Assembly (NCBI RefSeq): GCF_001544455.2
Contig: NZ_FCOC02000002.1
Coordinates: forward strand, 62,001 to 126,000
DNA: 64,000 nt
Source of the DNA: Caballeronia sordidicola
GTDB taxonomy: Bacteria > Pseudomonadota > Gammaproteobacteria > Burkholderiales > Burkholderiaceae
Direction of reading: 5' to 3'
Shown here: piece after piece, positions 9,795-17,841 of the stretch
Numbering within the stretch: the stretch's first letter is position 1
Layout of the letters: each line of letters starts with the position of its first letter
Program-made: the position numbers and the translations under genes
The notes under the pieces: generated by a model
The model's input: only the letters and a program-made list of their open reading frames with translations
What the model was told of the DNA's origin: nothing
The model's database searches: none

Positions 9795-11318
9795 ATGTCT
9801 CCCCCTGACTACCTGAAAAAAGTCCTGACCGCCCGCGTCTACGACGTCGCCCGCGAGAGCGAACTCGAACCCGCCCGCAATCTGTCCGCGCGCCTGCGCA
9901 ATTCGGTCTACCTGAAACGCGAAGACAACCAGCCCGTGTTCTCGTTCAAGATCCGCGGCGCGTACAACAAGATGGTGCACCTCCCCGCCGATATCCTCGC
10001 GCGCGGCGTAATCACCGCCTCGGCCGGAAACCACGCCCAAGGCGTAGCGTACTCAGCCACGCGCCTGGGCTGCAAGGCGGTAATCGTCGTACCGGTCACC
10101 ACGCCGCAAGTGAAAATCGACGCCATGCGCGCCTTCGGCGGCCCAACCGTCGAAATTGTCCAGCACGGCGAATCGTATAGCGACGCCTACGGCCACGCCG
10201 TCAAGCTCCAGGAAGAACGCGGCCTGACTTTCGTCCATCCGTTCGATGACCCCGACGTCATCGCCGGCCAAGGCACCGTCGCCATGGAAATCCTGCGCCA
10301 GCATCAAGGCCCGATCCACGCAATCTTCGTCCCCATCGGCGGCGGCGGACTCGCAGCGGGTGTCGCGGCGTACGTGAAAGCGGTGCGCCCGGAAATCCGC
10401 GTGATCGGCGTCCAGTCGGTCGACTCATGCGCGATGAAACAATCCATCGCCGCTGGAGTTCGCCTCACGCTGGCCGAAGTCGGCCTGTTCGCCGACGGCA
10501 CCGCAGTAAAACTCGTCGGCGAAGAGACGTTCCGGATCTGCCGGGAACTGCTCGACGAAGTCGTCACCGTCGACACCGACGCGCTCTGCGCCGCCATCAA
10601 GGACGTTTTCCAGGACACGCGCAGCGTGCTGGAACCATCGGGTGCGCTGGCGGTTGCGGGCGCAAAGCTCTACGCCGAGCGCGAAGCGCTGGAAGCGAAG
10701 ACGCTGATTGCCATCACGTCGGGCGCGAACATGAATTTCGACCGCATGCGGTTTGTCGCGGAACGGGCGGAAGTCGGCGAAGCGCGCGAAGCGGTGTTCG
10801 CCGTGACCATTCCTGAGGAGCGCGGCAGTTTCCGGCGTTTCTGCGAACTGGTCGGCACGCGCAGCGTGACCGAGTTCAACTACCGGATCGCAGATTCGAA
10901 CGCGGCCCATATCTTCGTCGGCGTGCAGATCAAGGCGCGAAGCGAAGCCGTGCAGATGGCCAATGCGTTTATCGAACACGGGTTCGATACAGTCGATCTC
11001 AGCCACGACGAACTCTCGAAGCAGCATATCCGCTATATGGTCGGCGGCCACTCGCCGCTCGCCCACGACGAACGTCTGCTGCGCTTCGAATTTCCCGAGC
11101 GTCCGGGCGCGCTGATGAAATTCCTTTCATCGATGGCGCCCAACTGGAATATCAGCCTCTTCCATTACCGGAATCAGGGCGCGGACACGAGTTCTATCCT
11201 GGTCGGCATCCAGGTGCCGCAGTCGGATAACGCTGCGTTCGGGCAATTCCTCGCCTCCCTGGGCTATCAGTGGTGGGACGAAGGCGCAAACCCCGTCTAC
11301 AAACTGTTCCTCGCCTGA
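9795..11318 (+). CDS. ilvA: Biosynthetic threonine ammonia-lyase (threonine dehydratase)
   Basis: PLP enzyme that converts L-threonine to 2-oxobutanoate and ammonia, the first committed step to isoleucine. The 507-residue length fits the long biosynthetic form. The Schiff-base Lys is K52 in SFKIRGAYNKM. The PLP phosphate loop is the Gly-rich PIGGGGLAAG, and ASAGNHAQG is the substrate loop. Two ACT-like regulatory domains occupy the C-terminal ~180 residues (start near VFAVTIPEERGSFRRF and LLRFEFPERPGALMKF), which implies isoleucine feedback control. It is followed after 7 bases by the 5'-nucleotidase gene, suggesting co-transcription with queF. Confidence 0.97.
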   Translation: MSPPDYLKKVLTARVYDVARESELEPARNLSARLRNSVYLKREDNQPVFSFKIRGAYNKMVHLPADILARGVITASAGNHAQGVAYSATRLGCKAVIVVPVTTPQVKIDAMRAFGGPTVEIVQHGESYSDAYGHAVKLQEERGLTFVHPFDDPDVIAGQGTVAMEILRQHQGPIHAIFVPIGGGGLAAGVAAYVKAVRPEIRVIGVQSVDSCAMKQSIAAGVRLTLAEVGLFADGTAVKLVGEETFRICRELLDEVVTVDTDALCAAIKDVFQDTRSVLEPSGALAVAGAKLYAEREALEAKTLIAITSGANMNFDRMRFVAERAEVGEAREAVFAVTIPEERGSFRRFCELVGTRSVTEFNYRIADSNAAHIFVGVQIKARSEAVQMANAFIEHGFDTVDLSHDELSKQHIRYMVGGHSPLAHDERLLRFEFPERPGALMKFLSSMAPNWNISLFHYRNQGADTSSILVGIQVPQSDNAAFGQFLASLGYQWWDEGANPVYKLFLA

Positions 11319-11325
11319 CGCGCGC

Positions 11326-12231
11326 ATGGCGTTCACGCTCGACGACAAGCTCGTGGTCGCGATTTCGTCGCGGGCGTTGTTCGATTTCGAAGAGGAAAAC
11401 AAGGTCTACGAAGCAGGCGACCTGCGGGAATACGAAGCGCTGCAGCGCTCGCGGCTGAACGTTCCGGCCAAACCGGGCGTCGCGTTTTCGCTGATCGAGA
11501 AATTGCTCGCGCTCAACGTGGACGGCGAACGGCGCGTGGAAGTCGTGATCCTGTCACGCAGCGATCCCATCAGCGGCTTGCGCGCGTTCAGTTCATGCAA
11601 GGAACACGGCCTTGCAATCGAACGCGGCGTGTTCACGCGCGGCGAGTCGCCCTTCCGATACCTGGAACCGTTTCGCGCGTCGCTGTTTTTATCGGCGAAT
11701 CCGGTCGATGTCCGCGACGCCATTGCCGCTGGATTTCCCGCCGCGACCGTGGTTCCGCGAGCGCCGCTGGCCGCGAGCCGGTATCCTGACGAAATCCGTA
11801 TCGCGTTCGACGGCGACGCAGTCCTGTTTTCGGACGAAGCCGAGCAGGTCTTCCAGGCGCAAGGATTGCCGGCTTTCGTGGAACACGAAGTCGGCAAGAA
11901 AGATCTGGCTTTGGCTAATGGGCCGTTGAAGCCGTTGCTCGAAGCGCTTCACAAGCTGCAAAACCTCAGCCACGAAGCAACGCGGATGCGCATCCGCACA
12001 GCGCTCGTCACCGCGCGATCCGCGCCCGCGCACGAGCGCGCGATCCGTACACTGATGGCCTGGAACATCGAAATCGACGAAGCGATGTTTCTCGGTGGAT
12101 TGAACAAAGGCCCGTTCCTGGCCGAGTTCGAACCCGACTTTTTCTTCGACGACCAAATTGGCCATATCGAATCGGCCCGCGTCGTGACGGCGACCGGGCA
12201 TGTACCGAATGGCATATCGAACGCATCATGA
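11326..12231 (+). CDS. 5'-nucleotidase (cytosolic 5'-nucleotidase I family)
   Basis: A 301-residue protein of the 5'-nucleotidase family related to eukaryotic cytosolic 5'-nucleotidase I. The family dephosphorylates nucleoside 5'-monophosphates. HAD-like features are [14 protein letters not shown] near the N-terminus, [14 protein letters not shown], the second acidic cluster [16 protein letters not shown], and [17 protein letters not shown] with [14 protein letters not shown] near the C-terminus. It lies 7 bases after ilvA, and its stop overlaps the queF start (ATGA), so translation is probably coupled to queF. The preferred nucleotide is not readable. Confidence 0.88.
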   Translation: MAFTLDDKLVVAISSRALFDFEEENKVYEAGDLREYEALQRSRLNVPAKPGVAFSLIEKLLALNVDGERRVEVVILSRSDPISGLRAFSSCKEHGLAIERGVFTRGESPFRYLEPFRASLFLSANPVDVRDAIAAGFPAATVVPRAPLAASRYPDEIRIAFDGDAVLFSDEAEQVFQAQGLPAFVEHEVGKKDLALANGPLKPLLEALHKLQNLSHEATRMRIRTALVTARSAPAHERAIRTLMAWNIEIDEAMFLGGLNKGPFLAEFEPDFFFDDQIGHIESARVVTATGHVPNGISNAS

Positions 12232-13055
12232 CACCAGAACAATCTTCCCTTGGTAAGCCGGTCCAGTACCGCGCACACTACGATCCGACGCTGCTTTTTC
12301 CCATCGACCGGGCGTCGGGCCGCGCGGCAATCGGGCTCGCGGCGCAGTCGCCGTTTTTCGGCACGGACATCTGGAACGGCTACGAGCTTTCGTGGCTCAA
12401 TCGCAAGGGCAAGCCGCAGATCGCGGTGGCGACGTTTATCGTGCCAGCGGATTCACCGAATATTGTTGAGTCGAAGTCGTTCAAGCTGTATCTGGGATCT
12501 TTCTCGCAGACGGCTTTTGATTCCATCGATGAAGTTCGTGCCTTGATTCGCAAGGACGTTTCAGCGCTTTGCGGCGCGAATGTTTCGGTTCAGCTTGTCG
12601 CGCCTTATGAGTTTGGCGTGAAGCTGAAAATGGAAGAGTTCGAAGGTTTGTCGCTGGATCGGCTCGATCTGGACGCGGACATTTATACGCCCGATCCTTC
12701 ATTATTGAGCGCGGCAGTTGGTGAATCGCCGGTCGATGAAACGGTCTTTTCCAATCTGCTGAAATCGAATTGTCCTGTAACCGGTCAACCGGACTGGGGC
12801 AGCGTGCAGATTCGTTATGTCGGCGCGCCGATCGATCACGCTGGTTTGCTCCGGTACATTATTTCGTACCGTGAACACACTGGTTTTCATGAACTTTGCG
12901 TCGAGCAAATCTTCATGGACATCATGCGCGAATGCAAGCCGGAACGCCTCGCCGTCTATGCGCGATACACACGGCGCGGGGGACTGGATATCAACCCGTT
13001 CCGCACCAATTTCAATCTGCCGCTGCCGGATAACGCGCGGCTGGCGCGGCAGTAA
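12228..13055 (+). CDS. queF: QueF, NADPH-dependent 7-cyano-7-deazaguanine reductase
   Basis: Reduces the nitrile preQ0 to the amine preQ1 in queuosine biosynthesis; the product is inserted into tRNA by Tgt. The 275-residue length is that of the two-domain (E. coli-type) QueF of the tunnelling fold. The catalytic Cys that forms the thioimide is C182 in [13 protein letters not shown], followed by the conserved Asp. VQIRYVG and [20 protein letters not shown] are family signatures, the latter with the substrate-binding Glu. The start codon overlaps the 5'-nucleotidase stop by 4 bases. No other queuosine gene lies in the window. Confidence 0.96.
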   Translation: MTPEQSSLGKPVQYRAHYDPTLLFPIDRASGRAAIGLAAQSPFFGTDIWNGYELSWLNRKGKPQIAVATFIVPADSPNIVESKSFKLYLGSFSQTAFDSIDEVRALIRKDVSALCGANVSVQLVAPYEFGVKLKMEEFEGLSLDRLDLDADIYTPDPSLLSAAVGESPVDETVFSNLLKSNCPVTGQPDWGSVQIRYVGAPIDHAGLLRYIISYREHTGFHELCVEQIFMDIMRECKPERLAVYARYTRRGGLDINPFRTNFNLPLPDNARLARQ

Positions 13056-13106
13056 GCTTTTCGCGCTGGGGAACCACACAACCGTTCACCAGCGCGGATA
13101 AAACCC

Positions 13107-13487
13107 TCAGGCTTTCTTGTAAGCCACGCAATCCACTTCGACCTTGCAATCGATCACCATCGACGAAACCACGCAAGCGCGCGCCGGCGGATGTTCGCCA
13201 AAATACTCCCTGAATACCTTGTTGAACGATGCAAAGTCGCGTGGGTCGTCGAGCCAGACACCGCATCGCACCACATGCTCCGCGCCATATCCGGCTTCCT
13301 TCAGAATCGCAAACACGTTCTGAATCGCCTTGTGCGACTGGGCGACGATTCCGCCTTCGATCACTTCGCCGTTTTCCATCGGCGTCTGGCCTGAAACAAA
13401 CAACCAGCCATCCGCTTCAACAGCACGCGCGAACGGCATGACCGCGCCGCCTTGTCCTTTACCGCCTTCCACGCCATATCGTTTCAT
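13107..13487 (-). CDS. RidA/YjgF family enamine/imine deaminase
   Basis: A 126-residue RidA-family protein. RidA proteins hydrolyse reactive enamines such as 2-aminoacrylate, released by PLP dehydratases, to 2-oxoacids. Seen: the N-terminal core WLFVSGQTPMENGEVIEGG, QSHKAIQNVFAILKEAGYG, and the active-site Arg segment PARACVVSS followed by KVEVDCVAY. A longer frame opens at 14228, but most of it is antisense-like shadow of the D-aminoacylase gene; the ATG at 13487 matches the family start. It lies 17 bases after the D-aminoacylase stop, and the context suggests it clears the aminoacrylate made by the divergent D-serine-dehydratase-like enzyme. Confidence 0.92.
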   Translation of the reverse strand: MKRYGVEGGKGQGGAVMPFARAVEADGWLFVSGQTPMENGEVIEGGIVAQSHKAIQNVFAILKEAGYGAEHVVRCGVWLDDPRDFASFNKVFREYFGEHPPARACVVSSMVIDCKVEVDCVAYKKA

Positions 13488-13504
13488 TGTCAAAATCCTC
13501 GAAG

Positions 13505-14986
13505 TTAAAAATGCCCGGACGCGTCGAGTTTGGAATCCTCGCCACGCGCCACGAAATGTCCCGCCCGTTGTCCCGTCACCGCGCCATCCAGATACGACAG
13601 CACGCCATTCACCCAAACTGCATCGATACCGTCCGCCGTCTGGCGCGGCTCCGCGAACGTCGCGGTATCGCGAACCTTGTCGGCATCGAAAAGAACGAGG
13701 TCCGCGTGATATCCCACCTTCACGAGACCACGCCCATTCAGTCCAAACCGCCGCGCCGATAACCCCGTCATCTTGCGCACCGCCTCCTCCAGCGGCACGA
13801 GCGACGTGTCGCGCGCGTAATGCCCAAGCACGCGCGGAAACGCGCCCCACAAACGCGGATGTGGCAACGGATCGTTTGGCAAGCCATCCGAGCCGACCAT
13901 GGTCGCCGGATGCGACAGGATCCGCCGCACGTCGTCCTCCGACATGTTGTGATACACCGCGCCGGCCGGCTGCAGGCGCTTGCCCGCCTCCTGCTGCGTG
14001 ACTTGCCACTCCGCGGCGGCTTCGGAAACCAGCTTGCCCGCCATCTCGGGATGCGGCGTGGACCACGTAATGGTGATGTCGATATCGCCGGTAATTTGCT
14101 TCACATCCAGCGTCGATGAACTCCTGTTGTACGGGTAACAATCGCATCCCACCGGCTGTCCGTCGCGCACCTTGTCGAGCGATTTCAGGACCTCCGTGCT
14201 GCGCCCCCAGTTTGACGGCCCCGCGCACTTCAAATGCGAGATCACGACTGGAACGCGCGCATGTTTTCCCACGCGATACGCCTCGTCCATCGCGTCGAGA
14301 ATCGCGTCGAATTCCGTGCGCATATGCGTGGTGTACAGCGCACCGGCGTTCGCCAGCGGCTCGGCGAGCGCCATCACTTCTTCAGGCGGCGCATTGAACG
14401 CCGATCCGTACGCAAGGCCGCTGCTCAGCCCGAGCGCGCCATGCGCCAACGCCTCTTCGAGTTGCGCGCGCATGCCACTGATTTCTTCCGCCGACGCCCC
14501 GCGATCCAGCCGGTCCATATGGTTGTTGCGCAGCGCCGTGTGCCCGATCAACGCGCCCACGTTCACGGCCGGACGCGCTTCATTTACAGCATCGATGTAC
14601 GCGGCGAATGTCGGATACTGAAAGTCGCCTTGCGCGCCGAGCAGATTCATCGGATCGGGTGGATCGCCCTTCAGCGTCACGGGCGACGCGCTGATGCCGC
14701 AATTGCCGACAATCACCGTGGTCACGCCTTGCGAGATCTTCGGCAGCATCTGCGGCGAGCGGATCACGTGAGTATCGTCGTGCGTGTGGACATCGATAAA
14801 ACCCGGCGCCAGCACGCGCCCGTCCGCCTCGACCACGTTCTCTGCGGTCCACTCATCGAGCGCGCCGATGGCCGCGATCTTCCCGTCCTTCACCGCCACG
14901 TCGAGCTGAACAGCGGGCGCTCCCGTTCCATCGATAACCCGTGCGCCCTTGATCAGGGTATCGGCGTGTTGTTGATCCAATGCCAT
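13505..14986 (-). CDS. N-acyl-D-amino-acid deacylase (D-aminoacylase)
   Basis: A 493-residue amidohydrolase-superfamily enzyme that removes the acyl group from N-acyl-D-amino acids. Metal-site motifs are visible: the H-x-H strand GFIDVHTHDDTHV, the bridging-Cys segment IVGNCGISASPV, VVISHLKCAG, and the later Asp in TMVGSDGLPNDP. The N-terminal DTLIKGARVIDGTGAP and C-terminal KVGYHADLVLFDADKV are the composite beta-sandwich domain. It starts one base after the rpiR-type gene ends and is followed by ridA, so rpiR-deacylase-ridA form an operon. The acyl-chain and side-chain specificity cannot be read. Confidence 0.93.
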   Translation of the reverse strand: MALDQQHADTLIKGARVIDGTGAPAVQLDVAVKDGKIAAIGALDEWTAENVVEADGRVLAPGFIDVHTHDDTHVIRSPQMLPKISQGVTTVIVGNCGISASPVTLKGDPPDPMNLLGAQGDFQYPTFAAYIDAVNEARPAVNVGALIGHTALRNNHMDRLDRGASAEEISGMRAQLEEALAHGALGLSSGLAYGSAFNAPPEEVMALAEPLANAGALYTTHMRTEFDAILDAMDEAYRVGKHARVPVVISHLKCAGPSNWGRSTEVLKSLDKVRDGQPVGCDCYPYNRSSSTLDVKQITGDIDITITWSTPHPEMAGKLVSEAAAEWQVTQQEAGKRLQPAGAVYHNMSEDDVRRILSHPATMVGSDGLPNDPLPHPRLWGAFPRVLGHYARDTSLVPLEEAVRKMTGLSARRFGLNGRGLVKVGYHADLVLFDADKVRDTATFAEPRQTADGIDAVWVNGVLSYLDGAVTGQRAGHFVARGEDSKLDASGHF

Positions 14987-14987
14987 T

Positions 14988-15893
14988 TCAGTCTCCCAAA
15001 GGCTGGCGTTCGTCGCTGCCGCCGCGATACGCGTCGAGCGCGTGTTTCATGCGCCGCAAAAGCTCGCGGCTGGTGTCGCCCTGCTTCACGGCAAGTTCGG
15101 TGACGAGCAGGTCGAGCGCCATCAGCATTGCGTATCGCGACGTTGATGGCTTGTAGATGAAGTCCGTTTCGTTCGCGATGATCGGGATAAGCCAGTCGGC
15201 CAGTTGCGCAAGCGGCGAAACCGGCGCGGTCAGCGCGATCACGCGCGCGCCGTATTCGCGCGCGATGCGGCAACTGTCGACCATCTCGGGCGTGTTTCCC
15301 GTCACCGACAACGCCACGACCACATGCTCCTTCGACAGCGTCGCGGCAACCATCCGCTGCAGCAGACCATCCTGATACGACGCCACGGGCCGGCCCAGCC
15401 GCACCAGCCGGAACCGCATTTCATCGGCGAGCGCGGTCGATCCGCCGCCCATGCCGAAGACGTAGATCATTTGCGCGTCGGCCAACGCGTCGGCGGCCGC
15501 GCCAATGGGCGCCGCCTGCAACGCGCCGCGATTGTGCGCGAGCGTGGTGTGGATATCGTCGAAAATGCGGGAAGCGAGGGAATCGGGCAGTGCGTCCGTG
15601 TCGCTATCTTCATGCGCGCCGCGCAGAAAACGCTGGCCGACCGCCGCCGCTTGCGCCAGACGCAGCTTCAGTTCCCGCACGTCCTCGCAGCCAACCGCCT
15701 TTGCAAAGCGCGTCACGGTCGCGATGCTGACCGCCGCTTTCTTTGCGAGCGCTCCAATGCTCGCGCGCGAGGCGCCGGTCAGATCGTCGAGAATGAGCGC
15801 GGCGACCTTGCGCTCCGCCACGCGCAACTCGGGCGCGCGCTCGGCAATCCGGGCGACGATATCGAATGCTGGCGGTTCGGACGACACGTTCAT
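14988..15893 (-). CDS. MurR/RpiR family transcriptional regulator
   Basis: A 301-residue regulator with an N-terminal helix-turn-helix of the RpiR type (ASIGALAKKAAVSIATVTRFAKAVGC) and a C-terminal SIS sugar-phosphate-binding-like domain (IYVFGMGGGSTALADEM, VVVALSVTGNTPEMVDSCRIA). The start at 15893 is chosen over an upstream one at 15968 because AAGGAG lies 6 bases before it. It is the first gene of the minus-strand D-aminoacylase operon and is divergent from the D-serine-dehydratase-like gene. It therefore probably controls both from the 157-base gap; its ligand is unknown. Confidence 0.92.
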   Translation of the reverse strand: MNVSSEPPAFDIVARIAERAPELRVAERKVAALILDDLTGASRASIGALAKKAAVSIATVTRFAKAVGCEDVRELKLRLAQAAAVGQRFLRGAHEDSDTDALPDSLASRIFDDIHTTLAHNRGALQAAPIGAAADALADAQMIYVFGMGGGSTALADEMRFRLVRLGRPVASYQDGLLQRMVAATLSKEHVVVALSVTGNTPEMVDSCRIAREYGARVIALTAPVSPLAQLADWLIPIIANETDFIYKPSTSRYAMLMALDLLVTELAVKQGDTSRELLRRMKHALDAYRGGSDERQPLGD

Positions 15894-16050
15894 GAAACTC
15901 CTTTTGCGTAGGCTTGCGGAGCGTGGTACTAAATAACAATTTATCAGGCATCGTACTTTCTGTACCATGAGCGAGTCAATCTCGAATATGCATGTATCGG
16001 CTTAAAAGAACCACGTGGCGACATACAAACGAACGATGGAGTAGCAGCAC

Positions 16051-17325
16051 ATGAAAGTTACAAACTATCAGACAGCGACAATCGATCCTTTCGGCAAGGG
16101 TCTCGGCATGGTTCCGGGAGTCAGCGTCCACCTGGCCGACGCCGCGCGCCTCGACTGGAATCTGCTCGATGAAGACGTGAGCCTGCCCGCCGCCGTGCTG
16201 TACGCGGACAACATGGAGCACAACCTGAAGTGGATGCAGGCATTTGTGGCCGAATACGGCATCAAACTCGCGCCGCACGGCAAGACGACCATGGCGCCGC
16301 AATTGTTTCGCCGCCAGCTCGAAGCCGGCGCGTGGGGCATCACGCTCGCGACCGCGCATCAGGTTCGCGGGGCGTATCGCGGCGGCGTGCAGCGCGTGTT
16401 GATGGCCAATCAGCTCGTCGGCAAACGCAACATGGGCATGATCGCGGAACTGCTCACCGACCCGAATTTCGAGTTTCATTGCCTCGTGGATTCGGCGGAC
16501 AACGTGGATCAGCTCGGCGCGTTTTTCAGCGATGTGAACAAGCAGATCAACGTGTTGCTGGAACTTGGCGTGGAAGGCGGCAGAACCGGCATTCGCGACG
16601 ACGCGCAGCGCGACGAGGTGCTTGCCGCCATCGCGCGCTGGCCGGATACCGTGAAGCTCACCGGCGTGGAACTGTATGAAGGCGTGCTGCAGGACGAATC
16701 GAAGGTGCGCGCTTTTCTGCAGCACGCCGTGGACGTGACGCGCTCGCTCGTCGCGCAGGGCAGGATTGAGCGTAAGCCAGCGATCTTGTCAGGCGCGGGG
16801 TCCGCCTGGTACGACGTGGTAGCCGACGAATTCGCGAAAGCGAACAGCGACGCCATAGAAGTGATCCTGCGTCCGGGCTGTTATCTGACGCACGATGTCG
16901 GCATCTACAAAAAAGCGCAGAACGAGATTTTCGCGCGCAATCCGATCGCGAAAAGGATGGGCGAAGGGCTGAAACCGGCGCTGCAATTGTGGGCTTACGT
17001 GCAGTCGATTCCGGAGCCGGATCGCGTGATCATCGGTTTGGGAAAACGCGATGCGGCCTTCGACGCCGGCATGCCCGAACCCGCCCGCCATTTCCGTCCC
17101 GGCACGCAACTGCCGCGCGACGTGACGCCCGGCGAAGGCTGGGAAATCTTCGGCATGATGGACCAGCACGCGTACTTGCGGATCAAGCCGGGCGATGACA
17201 TCAAGGTCGGCGACATGATCGCGTTCGATATCTCGCACCCGTGTCTCACCTTCGACAAATGGCGTCAGATCCTGATCGTCGATGCGAAATATCGCGTGAA
17301 GGAAGTGGTCGAAACAGCGTTTTAA
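16051..17325 (+). CDS. DSD1-family PLP enzyme (D-serine dehydratase / D-amino acid deaminase-like)
   Basis: A 424-residue fold-type III (alanine-racemase-like) PLP enzyme. The Schiff-base Lys lies in KLAPHGKTTMAPQL. The C-terminal H-x-C pair in FDISHPCLTFDKW matches the zinc ligands of eukaryotic-type D-serine dehydratase, which eliminates water and ammonia from D-serine or D-threonine. VELYEGVLQDE and ILSGAGSAWYDVV are family motifs. GGAG lies ahead of the start. It is divergent from the rpiR-deacylase-ridA operon, giving a plausible route from N-acyl-D-amino acids to D-amino acids to enamines to 2-oxoacids. Its stop overlaps the convergent marR stop. Confidence 0.9.
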   Translation: MKVTNYQTATIDPFGKGLGMVPGVSVHLADAARLDWNLLDEDVSLPAAVLYADNMEHNLKWMQAFVAEYGIKLAPHGKTTMAPQLFRRQLEAGAWGITLATAHQVRGAYRGGVQRVLMANQLVGKRNMGMIAELLTDPNFEFHCLVDSADNVDQLGAFFSDVNKQINVLLELGVEGGRTGIRDDAQRDEVLAAIARWPDTVKLTGVELYEGVLQDESKVRAFLQHAVDVTRSLVAQGRIERKPAILSGAGSAWYDVVADEFAKANSDAIEVILRPGCYLTHDVGIYKKAQNEIFARNPIAKRMGEGLKPALQLWAYVQSIPEPDRVIIGLGKRDAAFDAGMPEPARHFRPGTQLPRDVTPGEGWEIFGMMDQHAYLRIKPGDDIKVGDMIAFDISHPCLTFDKWRQILIVDAKYRVKEVVETAF

Positions 17326-17792
17326 GCGTTGTCGTCGAGGGTGGCGGTTTCAGAACTTGCACTCGACGCAACCTCGATGATGCGCTGCTCGAGCACACGC
17401 AGCGCGCCCGAAAGCGCGGTGATGGCTTCGTCGGGCAGCGTTGAAAGCGTTTCATGCAGAAACGCATTGCGGCGCGGCAGACCGGCGTTCACGACCGCGC
17501 GGCCTTCATCGGTCAGGATCACGTTGGAAATGCGGTTGTCGCGCTGATCCACGCTGCGTGCAATCCATCCGAGTGCCTCAAGCGTCTTCAGTTGCCGCGT
17601 GAGCGCGCCCGGATCGACGCGCAGCCGCTCGACCAGTTTTTTCTGCGACAACTCGCCCGAGTGTTCATGCAGCGCGAGCAGGATGCGCCAGCGTGGCATC
17701 GGCTGGCCGACTTGCGACTCGAACGCCTGCATGAACACACGATAAGTGCGTCCAAATTGCTGAATGACCGCGATGCGTTCCGTTTCGTCCAT
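17322..17792 (-). CDS. MarR family transcriptional regulator
   Basis: A 156-residue winged-helix regulator: RWRILLALHEHSGELSQKKLVERLRV as helix-turn-helix, DPGALTRQLKTLEALGWIAR as recognition helix, and the wing in RDNRISNVILTDEGRAVV. MarR proteins usually repress linked efflux genes until a phenolic or aromatic ligand binds. It follows the DHA2 MFS gene by 49 bases on the same strand and probably regulates it from within one operon. Its last bases overlap the convergent D-serine-dehydratase-like gene. Confidence 0.93.
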   Translation of the reverse strand: MDETERIAVIQQFGRTYRVFMQAFESQVGQPMPRWRILLALHEHSGELSQKKLVERLRVDPGALTRQLKTLEALGWIARSVDQRDNRISNVILTDEGRAVVNAGLPRRNAFLHETLSTLPDEAITALSGALRVLEQRIIEVASSASSETATLDDNA

Positions 17793-17841
17793 GCTGATTG
17801 ATTCCCTGCTTCGCGTGAATGCCGTGCGTCCGGCAATGACT

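Noticed and set aside
13488..14228. Long N-terminal extension of the RidA protein
   Set aside because: Lies in an alternative frame of the D-aminoacylase gene on the same strand; the RidA fold begins at 13487.
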